From: Ephemerocybe angulata
Taxonomy: Eukaryota > Basidiomycota > Agaricomycetes > Agaricales > Psathyrellaceae
DNA: 64,000 nucleotides
Reading direction: 5' to 3'
Assembly (NCBI GenBank): GCA_013368325.1
Contig: JAACJK010000163.1
Location: 620,001-684,000, forward strand
The translations under genes and the position numbers were made by a program. Under the pieces are notes generated by a model. That model saw only the letters and a program-made list of their open reading frames with translations. It was not told the origin of the DNA and made no database searches. Shown in pieces: positions 43,990 through 54,886 of this stretch; positions within the stretch are counted from its first letter, which is position 1; every line of letters begins with the position of its first letter.

Positions 43990-45060
43990 CTGTTTTCGGT
44001 ATCTAGCTCCATGCCTCAGGACGACGGCTCTGCTGCAGAGCAGGTCCGGCGCATCCACGGCGTGCTGTCTCACTCATGGGCTCCCTCGACTCAGAGTACC
44101 TATGGCGCGGGTCTGCTCGCATTCCACCTTTTTTGTGATAGAAAGGAGCCACCGGTACCGGAGTCGTTGCGCGGGCCTGCGAGTGAGGCCCTTCTTTTGG
44201 AATTCATCTCGGTGTGTGCGGGCTCCTACTCGGGCTCGACGCTGAAGAACTACTACTTCGGTATCAAGGCCTGGCATACTCTTCACGGCTTGGCGTAGTC
44301 CGCCGACGAGACTAGGATGTCAGCTGCTCTCACTGCAGGTGCCCGCCTGGCTCCACCGAAGTCGAAGAAGCCGAAGCGTGCGCCGTACACCCCTGCCATT
44401 ATATCCACAATCCGCCAGCACCTCAATCTGACGACCTCGCTGGACGCGGCTGTTTTCGCCTGCCTCACCACTACCTTTTGGTCCGTCGCTCGGTTGGGCG
44501 AGTTCACGGTTCCCAGCCTCACCAAGTGGAAGCAGCTGGGGTCGGCTCGGTATGTGTGCCGGGCTGCTATGTCCACCGATCTGGCTTCCGGCAGACTTGG
44601 ACTCCCTGTGACGTCCTTCAAGCTCCCGTGGTCGAAGACGTGTGCAACAGGCGAAACGGTTCAGTAGTCCCCGCAGGAGGGGGATGCAGATCCGGCCTGG
44701 GCTATGGCAAATCATCTGTCGGTGAACGCTCCGGGCCCGCAGCATCACCTTTTTTCCTGGGTCCATCCCAAGAAGGGCATCCGCCTGCTTTCGCGCAAAA
44801 CTTTCGATGACCGCATTGCTGAGGTCTGCAAGGCTGCAGAGATTGAGCTCCTGAAGGGTCACGGGCTGCGCGTTGGAGGCGTGTTGGAGTACCTCCTCCG
44901 GGGCGTGCCCTTCGACGTGGTCAAGAACATCGGGCGCTGGGCCAGCGATGCCTTCACGCTGTACCTGCGCCAGCATGCGAACATCTTGGCGCCGTATATT
45001 CAGGCTTCGCCGATTCTGGAGCTGATTCTGTGGATTACCATGCCGTCCCGTGTTCGTTAG
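43990..45060 (+). pseudogene. DIRS tyrosine recombinase, two nonsense codons
   Basis: The frame SWAPSTQSTYGAGLLAFHLF (from 44011) starts the N-terminal core-binding domain. KSKKPKRAPYTPAIISTIRQ leads into the catalytic domain. Catalytic residues in order: Arg in FWSVARLGEFTV, the HGLR box (His-x-x-Arg) at about 44862-44873, Trp in GRWAS, and the nucleophile Tyr in LYLRQHA. TAG codons at 44296-44298 and 44665-44667 stand where Trp is expected (HGLA-W-SADE and ETVQ-W-SPQE). Reading through them gives a full-length domain. In DIRS elements this enzyme integrates a circular DNA copy without a target duplication. Confidence 0.75.
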
Positions 45061-46390
45061 GTGCGTCGTGCTGCTCCTGTTGGTTAGCGGGATGTCTTAC
45101 TTCGTTCTACGCGTCGCTGCTCTCCTATGCACCCGGGTGTGCCACTCAGGTTCTGGACATCTCGCAGACTCAGACAAGAGTTTCGAGTCGCAATCCCTCC
45201 GGGATTCGCACCCAAAAATCGTCGGATACACTTAGTATCCGCCGAGCTTCTGTATTGAGCCTGACCGTCTGTTGCTGTATGGTATCTTAGGTAGCCTATA
45301 CATGATCATTCTGATTCGGTCTACCCGCATGGCTCAATCACGCGCATACAGCTACATAGATCTTTGCACTTCTGACATTTAGTTATCATGGTTCTCATCT
45401 TCTATATGTTTTACTTTGACATTCTTCTTTACTTCTTGTGAGATTCCTTATTCATTTCTCCTATGTTATTCTGTGTATATAACCTGTAGTTATTCTGGTA
45501 GTACCTCAGAGAATCTACGCTCTCTGCTTAACTTCATCGACCAATGGCCACTCCTTAGCTGCGCTGCCACTTCGTCTCTCCGGTATCACTCTTACACTCA
45601 TATACTTTTATACCAAATATGTATTCTGTTGACATACAACCAATGACATGATCAGTATGTTTGGTATATTTTGCACCACTATGTTTCTAACATGTATCTG
45701 ATATGTTTTACTTTTCCGTGCTTGTATTCCGTGCCTATTCTGAGGGCGGTGCTCCCATATGGCTGCTGCGTGCTTCTGCAACAATATTTATAGTTAATCG
45801 GGCAGCGCAAAACCAGCAGCATTGTAGGCTAGCATGCTCATTGCTGCTCCTTTTGCTTATGATGAAGAAGAATATGGACTAGCATGGGGTATATATAGCT
45901 GGAATACCGGATACAGAAGGGCAGTATATATAGGTGTGCGGTATATATAGCAGGAGTACATTGGGAGTATGCAGTATATATAGCAGGAGTAAGTTGGGAG
46001 TACGCGGTATATATAGGCATCCTGGATGGGTGTGCCATATGCAGTAAAAGTACTTACTAAGCATTGGGGAGTTTTCCATAATTGCAGGGTTATAGCCCTG
46101 GGAAGGGTTAACCCAAGGATTTTGGAAAAGTATGGAGGGCAACAACCACAGCATTATAGAAAAGATTGCCAGCCAGTGGTGGTTGAGTGGTGGGTGAAAA
46201 TCCAAGGACCAAAAAGAGACACGAAAGATCAGAAGTAATTCTATACCCCACCTCATCCTACCTCATCTCTTCCTTTTCACCCTCGAATCATAGCCTGGGT
46301 AGGAGGCTGGTGGCCCCGGCAAAGCCCCGGTATTTTGCGTTGCCGGACCCAAGCCGGACCCCACTTACTCTAGCGAATCTTTTGATGCGG
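45061..46390. other. 1.3 kb between DIRS recombinase and APS kinase promoter
   Basis: AT-rich, with no recognisable gene. The first 700 bp may be the 3' non-coding part of the DIRS element. From about 46050 the sequence becomes the upstream region of the APS kinase gene. A TATATATA minisatellite lies between. Confidence 0.45.
45895..46020 (+). repeat. Minisatellite with TATATATAG core
   Basis: Two full units of 33 bp (GCRGTATATATAGCAGGAGT...) and two partial ones carry four or five TATATATAG words. They lie at the border between the transposon region and the housekeeping block, about 550 bp upstream of APS kinase. Confidence 0.7.
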
Positions 46391-46395
46391 ATGAA

Positions 46396-46403
46396 TCACG
46401 TGA
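46396..46403 (+). promoter_or_regulatory. TCACGTGA palindrome upstream of APS kinase
   Basis: This perfect E-box lies 149 bp before the APS kinase ATG. In yeast, sulfur-assimilation genes such as MET14 and MET16 are switched on through TCACGTG sites bound by Cbf1 with Met4/Met28. The position and the match suggest similar control here. That is inference, since the basidiomycete factor is unknown. TATAA-like words (TTATAAGGG at 46406, TTATAAACG at about 46458) follow. Confidence 0.5.
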
Positions 46404-46551
46404 GATTATAAGGGCTTAGGGAGCGAGGATGAGCTCAAATCGCGTTACGGTTACACCTTATAAACGCCACAGCCGCCATGTCCACGGACAACTCAGGCCT
46501 CAATGCCAAAGCTCAGCGCCCTCCATAACCCATCATCCGCACCGACATACC

Positions 46552-47416
46552 ATGGCCACTAACATCACATTCCACCCAGGTACGCAGCCCTCTGGAATCC
46601 ATCCTGATGTCGACTGACCTAGAATGCAGGATCGGTAACGAAACCCGAGCGCGACGATTTGCTGAAGCAGAGGGGCGTAACGATCTGGCTGACGGGGCTC
46701 AGTGCCAGTGGCAAGGTGAGCTTTGTATCCCTTCGCCATACTTTCGTCGAGGGCGTCACGCTAATCACACCCATCGCGGCATCGCTTTTTTTTTGGCAAC
46801 GTTCCTCCTGCTAGTCCACCATTGCTTGCGCACTTGAGCAACACCTCCTCCATCTCCAAAAGTTTGCTTACCGTCTCGACGGCGACAACATCCGCTTCGG
46901 CTTGAACAAAGACCTCGGGTTTGACGAGAAGTCCCGCAACGAGAACATCAGGCGTATCGGCGAGGTACGTACGCTTCATCCCCTGTCCTTCGCTGCGATC
47001 CTCACTCGTAGTTCCTCCAGGTTGCGAAGCTTTTTTCCGATGCGTCCGCTATCACGATCACCGCATTCATCTCGCCGTACCGACAAGACCGTGCCGTTGC
47101 GAAGGAGCTGCACGACAAGGCATCGATCCCATTCATCGAAGTCTACATTGACGCCCCGCTGAGTGTTGTCGAGGAGCGTGACCCGAAAGGTCTCTACAAG
47201 AAGGCCAGGGCAGGGGAGATTAAAGGCATGTTGGTTTACCATGCTAGAACCCACCCGTCCTCATCATCTTCCCGTATAGACTTCACTGGCATCTCTGCAC
47301 CGTATGAAGCCCCGGAGAACCCTGAGATCCACATCAGGACCGACGAAACCTCAGTTGTCGAAGCTGTCCAGAAGATCACTGAATACCTCGTATCTAAAGG
47401 TTACCTTTCCCTCTAG
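46552..47416 (+). CDS. MET14: Adenylyl-sulfate (APS) kinase
   Basis: APS kinase phosphorylates adenosine 5'-phosphosulfate with ATP to PAPS, the second step of sulfate assimilation, in the cytosol. Five exons: 46552-46579, 46630-46715, 46815-46964, 47021-47225, 47280-47416; 201 aa, the usual length of stand-alone APS kinases. Visible motifs: P-loop GLSASGKS (about residues 31-38, split by intron 2), [16 protein letters not shown] (APS-binding), [23 protein letters not shown], and [17 protein letters not shown]. Intron 4 (47226-47279) starts GC rather than GT; with it the reading IK-DFTGI is correct, and no GT donor gives this phase. The start is the ATG of [19 protein letters not shown] site lies upstream. 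The gene is convergent with the kinase gene, with 77 bp between stops. Confidence 0.93.
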
Positions 47417-47493
47417 CTACAACCGTAGAGGCAGATCCAGCGAGAAGCTCGATATGCTATAGCAAATGTACAATTAGCAGTCAAAAGTATACA

Positions 47494-49985
47494 CTATCCT
47501 TGTGTCTCAACACCGTCATACTCCATCATCTCAAGGCCATCATACGAAGAGTTCATCATCTCTTGCGTCGGACTCTCCTCCTCCTCAATAACATCCTTCT
47601 CATGCAGTGGCTCCAGCATCGTCGCAAACCCATCATCCACGACCTGCAACCAATTCGCCAAGCTCTCAATCGTCTTCATAAGCTCCGCCTGGGGATTGCT
47701 ATTCCCAATCAACGCCACATAATCCAGCGGTTCAATCCCTGGCATGCTCGCCAAGAGGTGCTGCTTCTGCTGAGCAGGCATTCGCGTGGTATGTGCTGCA
47801 AATGTCGACTCATTCGACGCAATCGTCAGGTCTTTATCAGCATGCCTCAACGGTGACATTGACATGCCAAGTTGTGGCGGTTCCCTCATCTCAAAAGCCG
47901 TCTGCGCCCTTTGTAAGTCAGGTCTGCTGAACATGGACGGAGTCGCAGGTGACCTGGTAGTGGTGGCAAAGGCAGAGGGTGACGGCGGTAACAAATCAGC
48001 CATGCCCAGCTGGTGATCCGTTGTAAGAGAGGGTATCTGGACGGAAAGCCATGAGTAAGACAAGGAGTAGGATGACCGAGAGGCAACGTGACATACCTTC
48101 AAAACATCCTTGAGCCCCGGTGTCGTGCCTCTACCGGCGAATTGGTCAATCGGTGACTCTTGGATCGTATTCGTCCGACTTGGTATTCTGTGATGTGATT
48201 CCGCCGCCCGGTGCGTAGAGGGGATCTGGAGGGAAAGGTTCAACGGGCCTGGCATATGACCAGAGGTAAGGGTGGTTGCGGATCGCGTCCTCATCATCGG
48301 CGGTGGCGAGAGAGTGGTATTTTGATGATTCGCGGTGGTAGGTGAAAGGTCCAAGGAGTACGCGCTCTGGTGTGTCGGCGGGGGATGCGTCCGTAGTGGG
48401 GTGTCGTTTCCGAGGGGCCGTAGAGAGCTGGTAGAAGTCTGATTATAATTAGGAGTTCGAAGGGAAATACCGTCAGGTGGTGTTATGAGGGACGTATTGG
48501 CGGAGCTAGCACTAGGTGGTGTCAACGGTGGTGCTGGGGGATTGTGTCCTTCATCGGCTTCAGGACTTGAAGGCTCAGATTCTGAATCGGAATCATCGTC
48601 AAAGAGTGCCTGTGGCTCCTCTTGTTCCTCCGAATCATCGGTCAATCTAATTGGAGAGGCCGCCCGTTCTTGTATCTCCTGGTGGATTGGAGGCTTCCAG
48701 GGCGCAGGCAGAGGGGAGAGGTTTCTTGGTGTCGGTGTTGCTGTTCCAAGGGAGTCGGAACGGGATGTTGGAGGAGCATTTGCATCTTCGAAGAGAAGCC
48801 GAAGCGAGGAAGGAACTGCAGACTGTGGTGGGGAGCGAACAGTGTTAAAGTTGGAAGAATTGGGATCGTCGTCGTCCTCATATTCCTCCTCTTCATGGGG
48901 TTCTTGGTGAGAGCTTCGGCTGCTCCGCATGGTGTCAAACTCCCATCCATTGCTCGCTGTACTAAATCGACTGATTCCCCGAGTTAGGGCGGAATACTAT
49001 ACGGTTGAAAGAAACGCACTTGGGATTGTACTCTGCTTCCCAGTCCAGAGGCCCTGCGAGACTCGCTCGAGGGCCACTCCGCTCAAGGCGGAGGACAAGG
49101 TCCTTCAGAATCGCTACCGGAACCTTGCTAACGCTCTTCATCCACTTTGTCTTCAGTAATTCATCAGCTGGAAGCCGCTGTAGAACGATGAGTATTTTAT
49201 CCATTTTGGAGGGAAGAACCTCTCACCTCTGCCGGCGACTCCTTCAAGCAAAAGCCCATAAAGTCTCGCATGTCCTTGCTCCCGTCCGACTCAAGCAGAC
49301 GCGGAGGCTTCGCTCTTGGAATAAGGTCCATGACCGCAAACTTGTCCAGATTAGCATGCGGGGGAGTGCCCTTGATCATCTCGTATATCATAATCCCCAG
49401 ACTCCAGATATCAGCCTTGGTATCATAGGCATTGACGCCCTGTATAACTTCCGGTGCCATCCAGTACGGGGTACCGGTGAGGGTATTCCGCTTGCTCGAG
49501 TTGGTGGTGAGAAGGGCAGAGACGCCAAAGTCGCAAATCATGACCTTGCCAGTCGCTGTGACAAGAACGTTGGCGGCCTTCATGTCTCTGTGGATGACGG
49601 GGACCTTGTGCAGATAGCTCAGCCCAATGAGCACCTCGCGGATGATGACTGAGACGTATTTCTCCTCGATGCAGCCGTCCTTGGAGGCCTTCATGAGAGA
49701 TAGAACGCTGCCGCCCTGGGCGAGCTCCATGACGATCCACACACGGGGGCCATCCATGTAGCATCCAAAGTACTTTGTGACATTGGGGGCGTCCCTGAGC
49801 TGGGTGAGGAGGGTGACCTCGCGCTGGATGTCGGCAACGTCGTCGTCGGGGGTGTCGAGGTCTATGATCTTGAGAGCGACGACATTGCCTGTGGGGATGT
49901 GCTTTCCCTTTGAGACGGAGCCATAGGCGCCCTTGCCGATGGTCTCGAGGCGTTGGTAGAGCTGGTGGACGGAAGGCTGCGCCAT
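47494..49985 (-). CDS. KIC1: GCK-family Ser/Thr kinase of Kic1/Nak1 type
   Basis: Exons (reverse): 49985-49227, 49177-49020, 48961-48097, 48036-47494; 774 aa. The N-terminal kinase domain (about 10-260) has the glycine loop GKGAYGSV (18-25), VALKI with the ATP-binding Lys, HRDMKAANVL (catalytic loop), DFGVSALL (metal) and activation-segment TGTPYWMAPEVI, the GCK/STE20 signature. LDTPDDDVADIQREVTLLTQ is the GCK-III-like motif of Kic1/Nak1 kinases, which act in the RAM/MOR polarity network. A long Ser/Pro-rich, partly acidic region follows (about 310-640), then a conserved C-terminal block (EPLDYVALIGNSNPQAELMK, ANWLQVVDDGFATML) likely for partner binding. All catalytic residues are present. 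It shares a 63-bp divergent promoter with eIF2B gamma. Confidence 0.88.
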
Positions 49986-50048
49986 TGGCGCTGACTAAGC
50001 CGGCTGGCGGGATTTATCTTATCGGGCGCGCGCTTTTGTGCTTGTACA
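49986..50048. promoter_or_regulatory. 63-bp divergent promoter between kinase and eIF2B gamma
   Basis: The two start codons stand back to back only 63 bp apart. The stretch is GC-rich with TTATCTTATC (two GATA-type words, reversed) and GGGCGCGCGC. Both 5' UTRs must be very short or must overlap, so the genes are likely transcribed from one nucleosome-free region. Confidence 0.6.
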
Positions 50049-51829
50049 ATGGATCTCGACAGCGTAGAGCCCGCCTTCGCCAAGAAAGAGTTCCTCGCCG
50101 TCCTCATAGCAGGCTTTGGAAATGAGTGCGATTGTCTCTCCACCTACCGCACTGTCGCTCACAAGTCTCCAGGCTCTTGCCGCTGACCAGCAACAATGGC
50201 GACGAGCCGAGCCCCAAGGCCCTGCTGCCCGTCGCGAACAAGCCGCTGATCGAGTATGTTCTCTCATGGCTCGAGCAGGCAGGTGTCAAAGGTACGTCTA
50301 CCTCGAACTCCTCAGCATATACAAGCCTTGAATCTGCTCCCAGATGTGCTCTTAATCTGTCCCGATGCCCATCAGTCTGCCCTCCACCACCACATAAACT
50401 CGGACATCTCCCCCTCGGCCTTGAACGTCGATCTCCTGCCGTACAACGAGACGTTGGAGAGCCCAGAGGGAACGGCATCTCTCCTGCGCCATTTCGCATC
50501 GCGCATCACCGAGGATTTTGTTCTCGTCCCCTGCGATTTCATTCCGCCTCCCTCTCTCCCTCTTAGTGCCCTCCTCAACAAGTTCCGGATAGAGTCGACG
50601 ACAAACGACGCGATCGTCTCGACCTGCTGGGTGCCCGCGTACGTCCCCGAAAAGGGTGTACTTCTCGACGAATGGGGACCCGTCCCAGCACCTCCGGCCA
50701 TCGTCTGGGACCCAGCGACGCATGCACTCCTCCATGTTGATACTCCCGACGATCTCGACAGTAACGGCGAAGAATTTGAACTCAAGATGGACCTTCTGTC
50801 TCAGTCCGTTCTACTCTGCCTAAACCTGTACTTGCCGTTGACATCTACCTCAGATATCCTCGAACCAAGCTGTCCTCTTCATTCCAAGATTCGCATGTCT
50901 ACGTCTGCCAACGACGAGTCCTCGAACTCTTAAAAGAGAAAAAGAAACTCGATTCATTTAGGGAAGACTTCATCCCCTGGCTCTGTAAACTACAATACCA
51001 GCCCATCAAGCGCCGAAAATATGCCCGACGTACGCAAATCTGCCCCTCCGGCCCATTCCCCGCTAACCCACCCCAGTCTTCGCCGACGCGCCCCGCACAC
51101 AGATGCTCGCTCTCAAACACTCGACCCTAAGCTCCGAATCCCGCAGCTCAAAGGCCCCACAGCCGCACGACGATGGCGAAGAGCCCGCCCGCGAACCCAC
51201 GTTCAAAGTCTCCATCTCCATCCACGAGCCCACTGACAGCCTCGCCCTCCGCATCAACAACGTCTACACCTTCCTCGAGGCCAACCGCGCTCTGCTCTCC
51301 AGCACAACCTACAGCCTCCCCTCTGACCCCAAGGACCGCTCCCTCATCGACCACAAAGTCCAGATCTCCAGCGACTCCATCGTGGGCGACTCGACACAGA
51401 TAGCGGAGCGCACGATCATTAAGCGCTCAGTGATCGGCCGCCACTGTGTCATTGGTAAGGGCGTCAAGATCTCTGGTTGCATCCTGTTCGACCACTGTGT
51501 CGTCGAAGACGGGTCAGTATTTTTATTGCTCCTTTGACGATGAAAAACTGACACGCAGATAGGGCAAAACTGGACGGCAGTATCCTTGGAAAGAACACAA
51601 AGGTCGGCTCGAAAGCAGAGATGACCCGGTGCATATCTTGTCCAGGGTTTGAAGTAAACGGAGGAGGCAAGTGTCCCCGAAATCGCTTGCAATCAATTCT
51701 CAACTCACCTGTCCAATAGACACCTTGAAGGGAGAAAAGCTCGACATCTCAGACTGGACAGCAGACCAGTCTGTCCCAGCCGACAGCAGCGACGACGACG
51801 GTGAGTCAAGCGATGAAGAGGACCCGTAG
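50049..51829 (+). CDS. GCD1: Translation initiation factor eIF2B subunit gamma
   Basis: eIF2B gamma is part of the decameric exchange factor that reloads eIF2 with GTP. Exons: 50049-50125, 50173-50291, 50344-50803, 50854-51029, 51077-51512, 51563-51666, 51720-51829; 493 aa. The N-terminal nucleotidyltransferase-like domain starts EFLAVLIAGFGNE (15-27; its degenerate glycine loop suits the catalytically inactive gamma subunit) with PKALLPVANKPLIEYVLSWL. The C-terminal left-handed beta-helix shows hexapeptide repeats (SIVGDSTQIAERTIIKRSV, IGRHCVIGKGVKISGC). The tail is acidic (DSSDDDGESSDEEDP). Intron 6 (51667-51719) is GC-AG with the donor GAG|GCAAGT; it alone keeps phase into DTLKGEKLDIS. GCD1 is gamma in yeast; epsilon would have a longer catalytic HEAT tail, absent here. 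Confidence 0.9.
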
Positions 51830-51943
51830 ATCACATTGTAAAAGACAGAAAGATAAATGATATTCGTTTCATTGGACATCAACGATACGCGCATGCAATA
51901 CAAGAAGAGGTAAAAATAAGGGAAGAAAGAGCAAGAAAGAGTC

Positions 51944-54845
51944 CTATGCCTGTCTCTGAGACATCTGGTTACCCAAGCCCTGCGCGAACCGAGCACCGCG
52001 TCCACCCCGTGCACCTCCTGCAAAAAGAAAATGAATTAGCTTCTGTCACTTTGGTCGATAAAGTGTCTGGTACCCACCTCGAGCCCCTCTCGTGCGCTCA
52101 CCACGTCCCCTCCGCTCCTGTGTCTGCTCGCCACGCTTCTCGCCCTTGTTATCCTGGCGCTCATTCCATCCAACATTGCCACCCATCCTGGCATCGAGGC
52201 TCTTCTCGTTCTGGTCGACCATCGCGCTGACCTTCTCGGCGATGATTTGTGAGAGCTGCTGCGGCCGGGTAAGGTCAATGCGGTGGAACACGACGACGCC
52301 GCCGGCCTGGTCGAGCGAGGCCGCAAGTTCCTCGCTCCAGATCATCTTGGAGACGATCGAGGTCACAGTGCGAAGGGGGAGGGAGAACGTGCGCGAGAGC
52401 AGCGATAATGAACAGCTGCTGTAGTGTGGGGCGTATGTGAAGAGATATGTGCGGAGCCCCTGTTCTTGAATGCGCCTAACGAGACACAAGTCAGCAACGA
52501 ATTAAGACAAACAATTCAAGAAGGGAAAACGCACCGTCCGAGCATCTCCTTGACCGAAGCGGCCTCAGGCATCAAGGTCCAAATCTTGATGCTCTGGATG
52601 AGGTCACGGCACTTCTCCCAGTCACCATCCTGCAGCGCCTTGCTAGCCTGCATGATGTGATCCCTGGTGCTCTCAGGAGGACCCGTGAACACCTGGCGAT
52701 CCGCAAAGTCAAGCAACCTGCGGAACGGCTTCGAAATCGTTTTCCGCTTCTGCTCTTCCGAGTCGATGCTGGCCAACAACGGGATCTCAACGAGCATGCT
52801 TGAGACAAGGAACGCCGCCTCGAGCAGCTCCGTGTTGATGTGCATGTGGAAGGGGAGCTGGCGCTGCTTCTCAGCCTTCTCCTGCTCAGGGCTGAGGGTC
52901 TGGAATCGCTGCTGGTGCACGCCCTGGGCGAGCAACTCCTTGACACGCTGCGTGGTGAAGATCTCCTGGAGTGTAGCCTGGGCCTCCTTGATCAAACCAA
53001 GACGGAAGGCGCAGAGACCAAGCTGCACGACAGTTCGGTTGTAGAGGATCTGAGTAGCGACGTCGGCGGAGTGGATTGACTCCTGGAGATGGGACATCAA
53101 CAGCATGTCGCGCGCAGTGTGGTAGTTGTTGTAGAGAGCGTGGTGGAAGATGTGGCTCAGCATGGCACGAGTGCGCAACAGAGTATTGCCCGACTTGTAA
53201 AGATAGACGCAGAGAGAGTGGATGAGGGCGGTGGTGTCAGCCTGGTCTTGGCCGGTGAGGGTGGTCGAGGGCTTGACTTCTGACTCGTTGACGGCAGATT
53301 CAAGAGCCTGGACGACGGGGTTGGGCTAAAGGAATTGTGAGTACATTTCCTGAGGATCAAGAAAAGGGTTGCTGTACCTTGGAGTAGATGTGTTCCAAAC
53401 GGCGCATGATCACACGAGATAGCGGATCCGATTGCTGGGTCTTCTCGTAGAACGCCTGAGCGCGGCAGATGGTGCAGTAAAGGACCTTTTCATCCTTGAG
53501 ACGGTCGACATATTCAGTTCCGTGAGGGTCGATGTTCTGGAGGCTGCGGGTGAACTCATCATCCAGACGGTCGACGAAGCTGATGATAGAGCCACGAATG
53601 CGGACAACACCACCCTCCGAAGCCGGGGTCCTCTCAACAAGCTCGTCGTAATCCTCCGTAACTTCTTGAACCGAGTACTTGGAATCGGCAGCAACGATGG
53701 ACACGAGCTGGTCGACTTCACGCTGGGCAGAGAGCCAGAGCTCGGCGGGCATGTGTGTCGAGACAGCCGAGTTGTAGTCGAACCTGGACGAGATCAAAGC
53801 AAGAAGCACCCTGATGCGCTGGTAAGGAGTAACAGCAACTTCGAGCAGCTTCTCAAGAATGCGAATTTGCTCTGCGCGGTCGGTGTTCTAAGAATCAAAA
53901 AGTGAGGAGGCGTCCAGAGACAAATTGCAGCTTTCGCGTACCTTCTTACCCCTGGCTTCCTGGACAGCCGCGAGGTTCTTGAAGATGGTCTCGGGCGTAA
54001 ACGCCATGGTCTTGCCACCCTTGGTGACAGTAGTGAACTCATCGTCGTCTGCAACAGCAACAGCAGCACCCCTGCCGGGGGTAGGAGCAGCGGTTTCCCG
54101 AATGTTGGTAGAGGCATAATCTCTCTCAAAGGCCTCTGGGTCCTGTCCAACCGGTAAGAAAGAGATGGGATGCGTGTAAGACAAGATCGCACCACTTGAT
54201 ATTTTTTGATCTGGGCCTCGTACTCCTTGTGCGCCTTCTTGATCTTTTGCTTCATAGCAGTGAGGGCTTTTGCGTTGGTGGCATTCATCTTTTTCTTCGC
54301 AGTCTTCTCCTTGGCCAGGGCATCGTTAACCGATGTTTCGAGACCGATGAGAGTGCGAAGATAGAATGGGGGGACCGGCTCGGAGACATTGTGTTGACGC
54401 TGGATCATACGGACGAGTTTGTCGAACTCTGGAGGGCGATCTCAGAAGGAAGCGGGGATCCAGCAAGCCTGGGCTACTCACCGTTGGAGATGGCGAACCA
54501 GTCGTTGATTTTCAAGGCATTGTCCATAGCCTTTCCGGTCGCCTCGATCTCCTTGGTACGCTTTTCCTGGGCACTGAGGATGCGGACGCCGGGCTTTTCG
54601 CCCTCTTCGTCATCCTCGCCCTCGGACTTGTCGCTTTCGTCCTCGTCCTCGTCGTCAGACTCGGAGCTGGAGCTCTCGTCGCCGGCGGTCCTCAGGAAGC
54701 GGTCCATGGCGGATTTTGCAGCAGGGGCGGCGGGCCTCGCCTGGGTGGGTGCGCCCTCGTCCTCGCTGGACATGAGCTCCTCATCGGAGGGCTCAGAGTC
54801 GGAGTCCGAGTCAGAATCGCCAGCTTGACGGAAGAATCTGGACAT
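51944..54845 (-). CDS. NIP1: Translation initiation factor eIF3 subunit c
   Basis: eIF3c is a core scaffold of eIF3; it binds the 40S subunit, eIF1 and eIF5. Exons (reverse): 54845-54482, 54428-54196, 54142-53942, 53887-53378, 53325-52535, 52475-52078, 52017-51944; 856 aa, normal for fungi. The N-terminus is typical: MSRFFRQAGDSDSDSDSE, with long acidic Ser/Asp/Glu stretches (about 8-90) and AMDRFLRTAGDE. The eIF3c N-terminal helical domain follows (WFAISNEFDKL, VPPFYLRTLIGLE, IRVLLALISSRFDYN). The PCI domain is C-terminal (RTYLFTYAPHYSSCSLSLLS, MIWSEELAASLDQ, FHRIDLTRPQQL). The tail is Arg/Gly-rich (GRGERTRGARGG), an RNA-binding or methylation-prone segment. The gene is convergent with eIF2B gamma (114 bp between stops), and its start lies 41 bp from the stop of the next gene upstream. 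Confidence 0.93.
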
Positions 54846-54886
54846 TATTGAGGATAGTAGATATCGCAGACGAGGTCGAGTATGCG

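Larger units (their letters stand above)
39939..45060 (+). mobile_element. DIRS-type (tyrosine recombinase) retrotransposon, decayed
   Basis: Order: spliced gag (39939-41772), RT plus RNase H (41776-43798), tyrosine recombinase (43990-45060). The use of a tyrosine recombinase in place of an integrase defines the DIRS order. Gag has a C-terminal CCHC knuckle; RT has KWVDDHFF; RNase H has YSDAS, AEAVGFEL, YGDNAGVV and ADAPSR; the recombinase has R, H-x-x-R and Y. Three nonsense codons, all TGG to TAG, and a 44-bp duplication inactivate pol. The terminal repeats typical of the order were not found, so the outer limits are unknown. The coordinates cover only the coding part. Confidence 0.85.

Noticed and set aside
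45895..46020. CRISPR-like repeat array
   Set aside because: Repeats are direct tandem units without unique spacers, in a eukaryotic genome; it is a minisatellite.
54196..54851. Forward-strand ORFs of 160-210 aa
   Set aside because: Antisense of the acidic eIF3c N-terminus; Ser/Glu codon bias produces open frames on the other strand.
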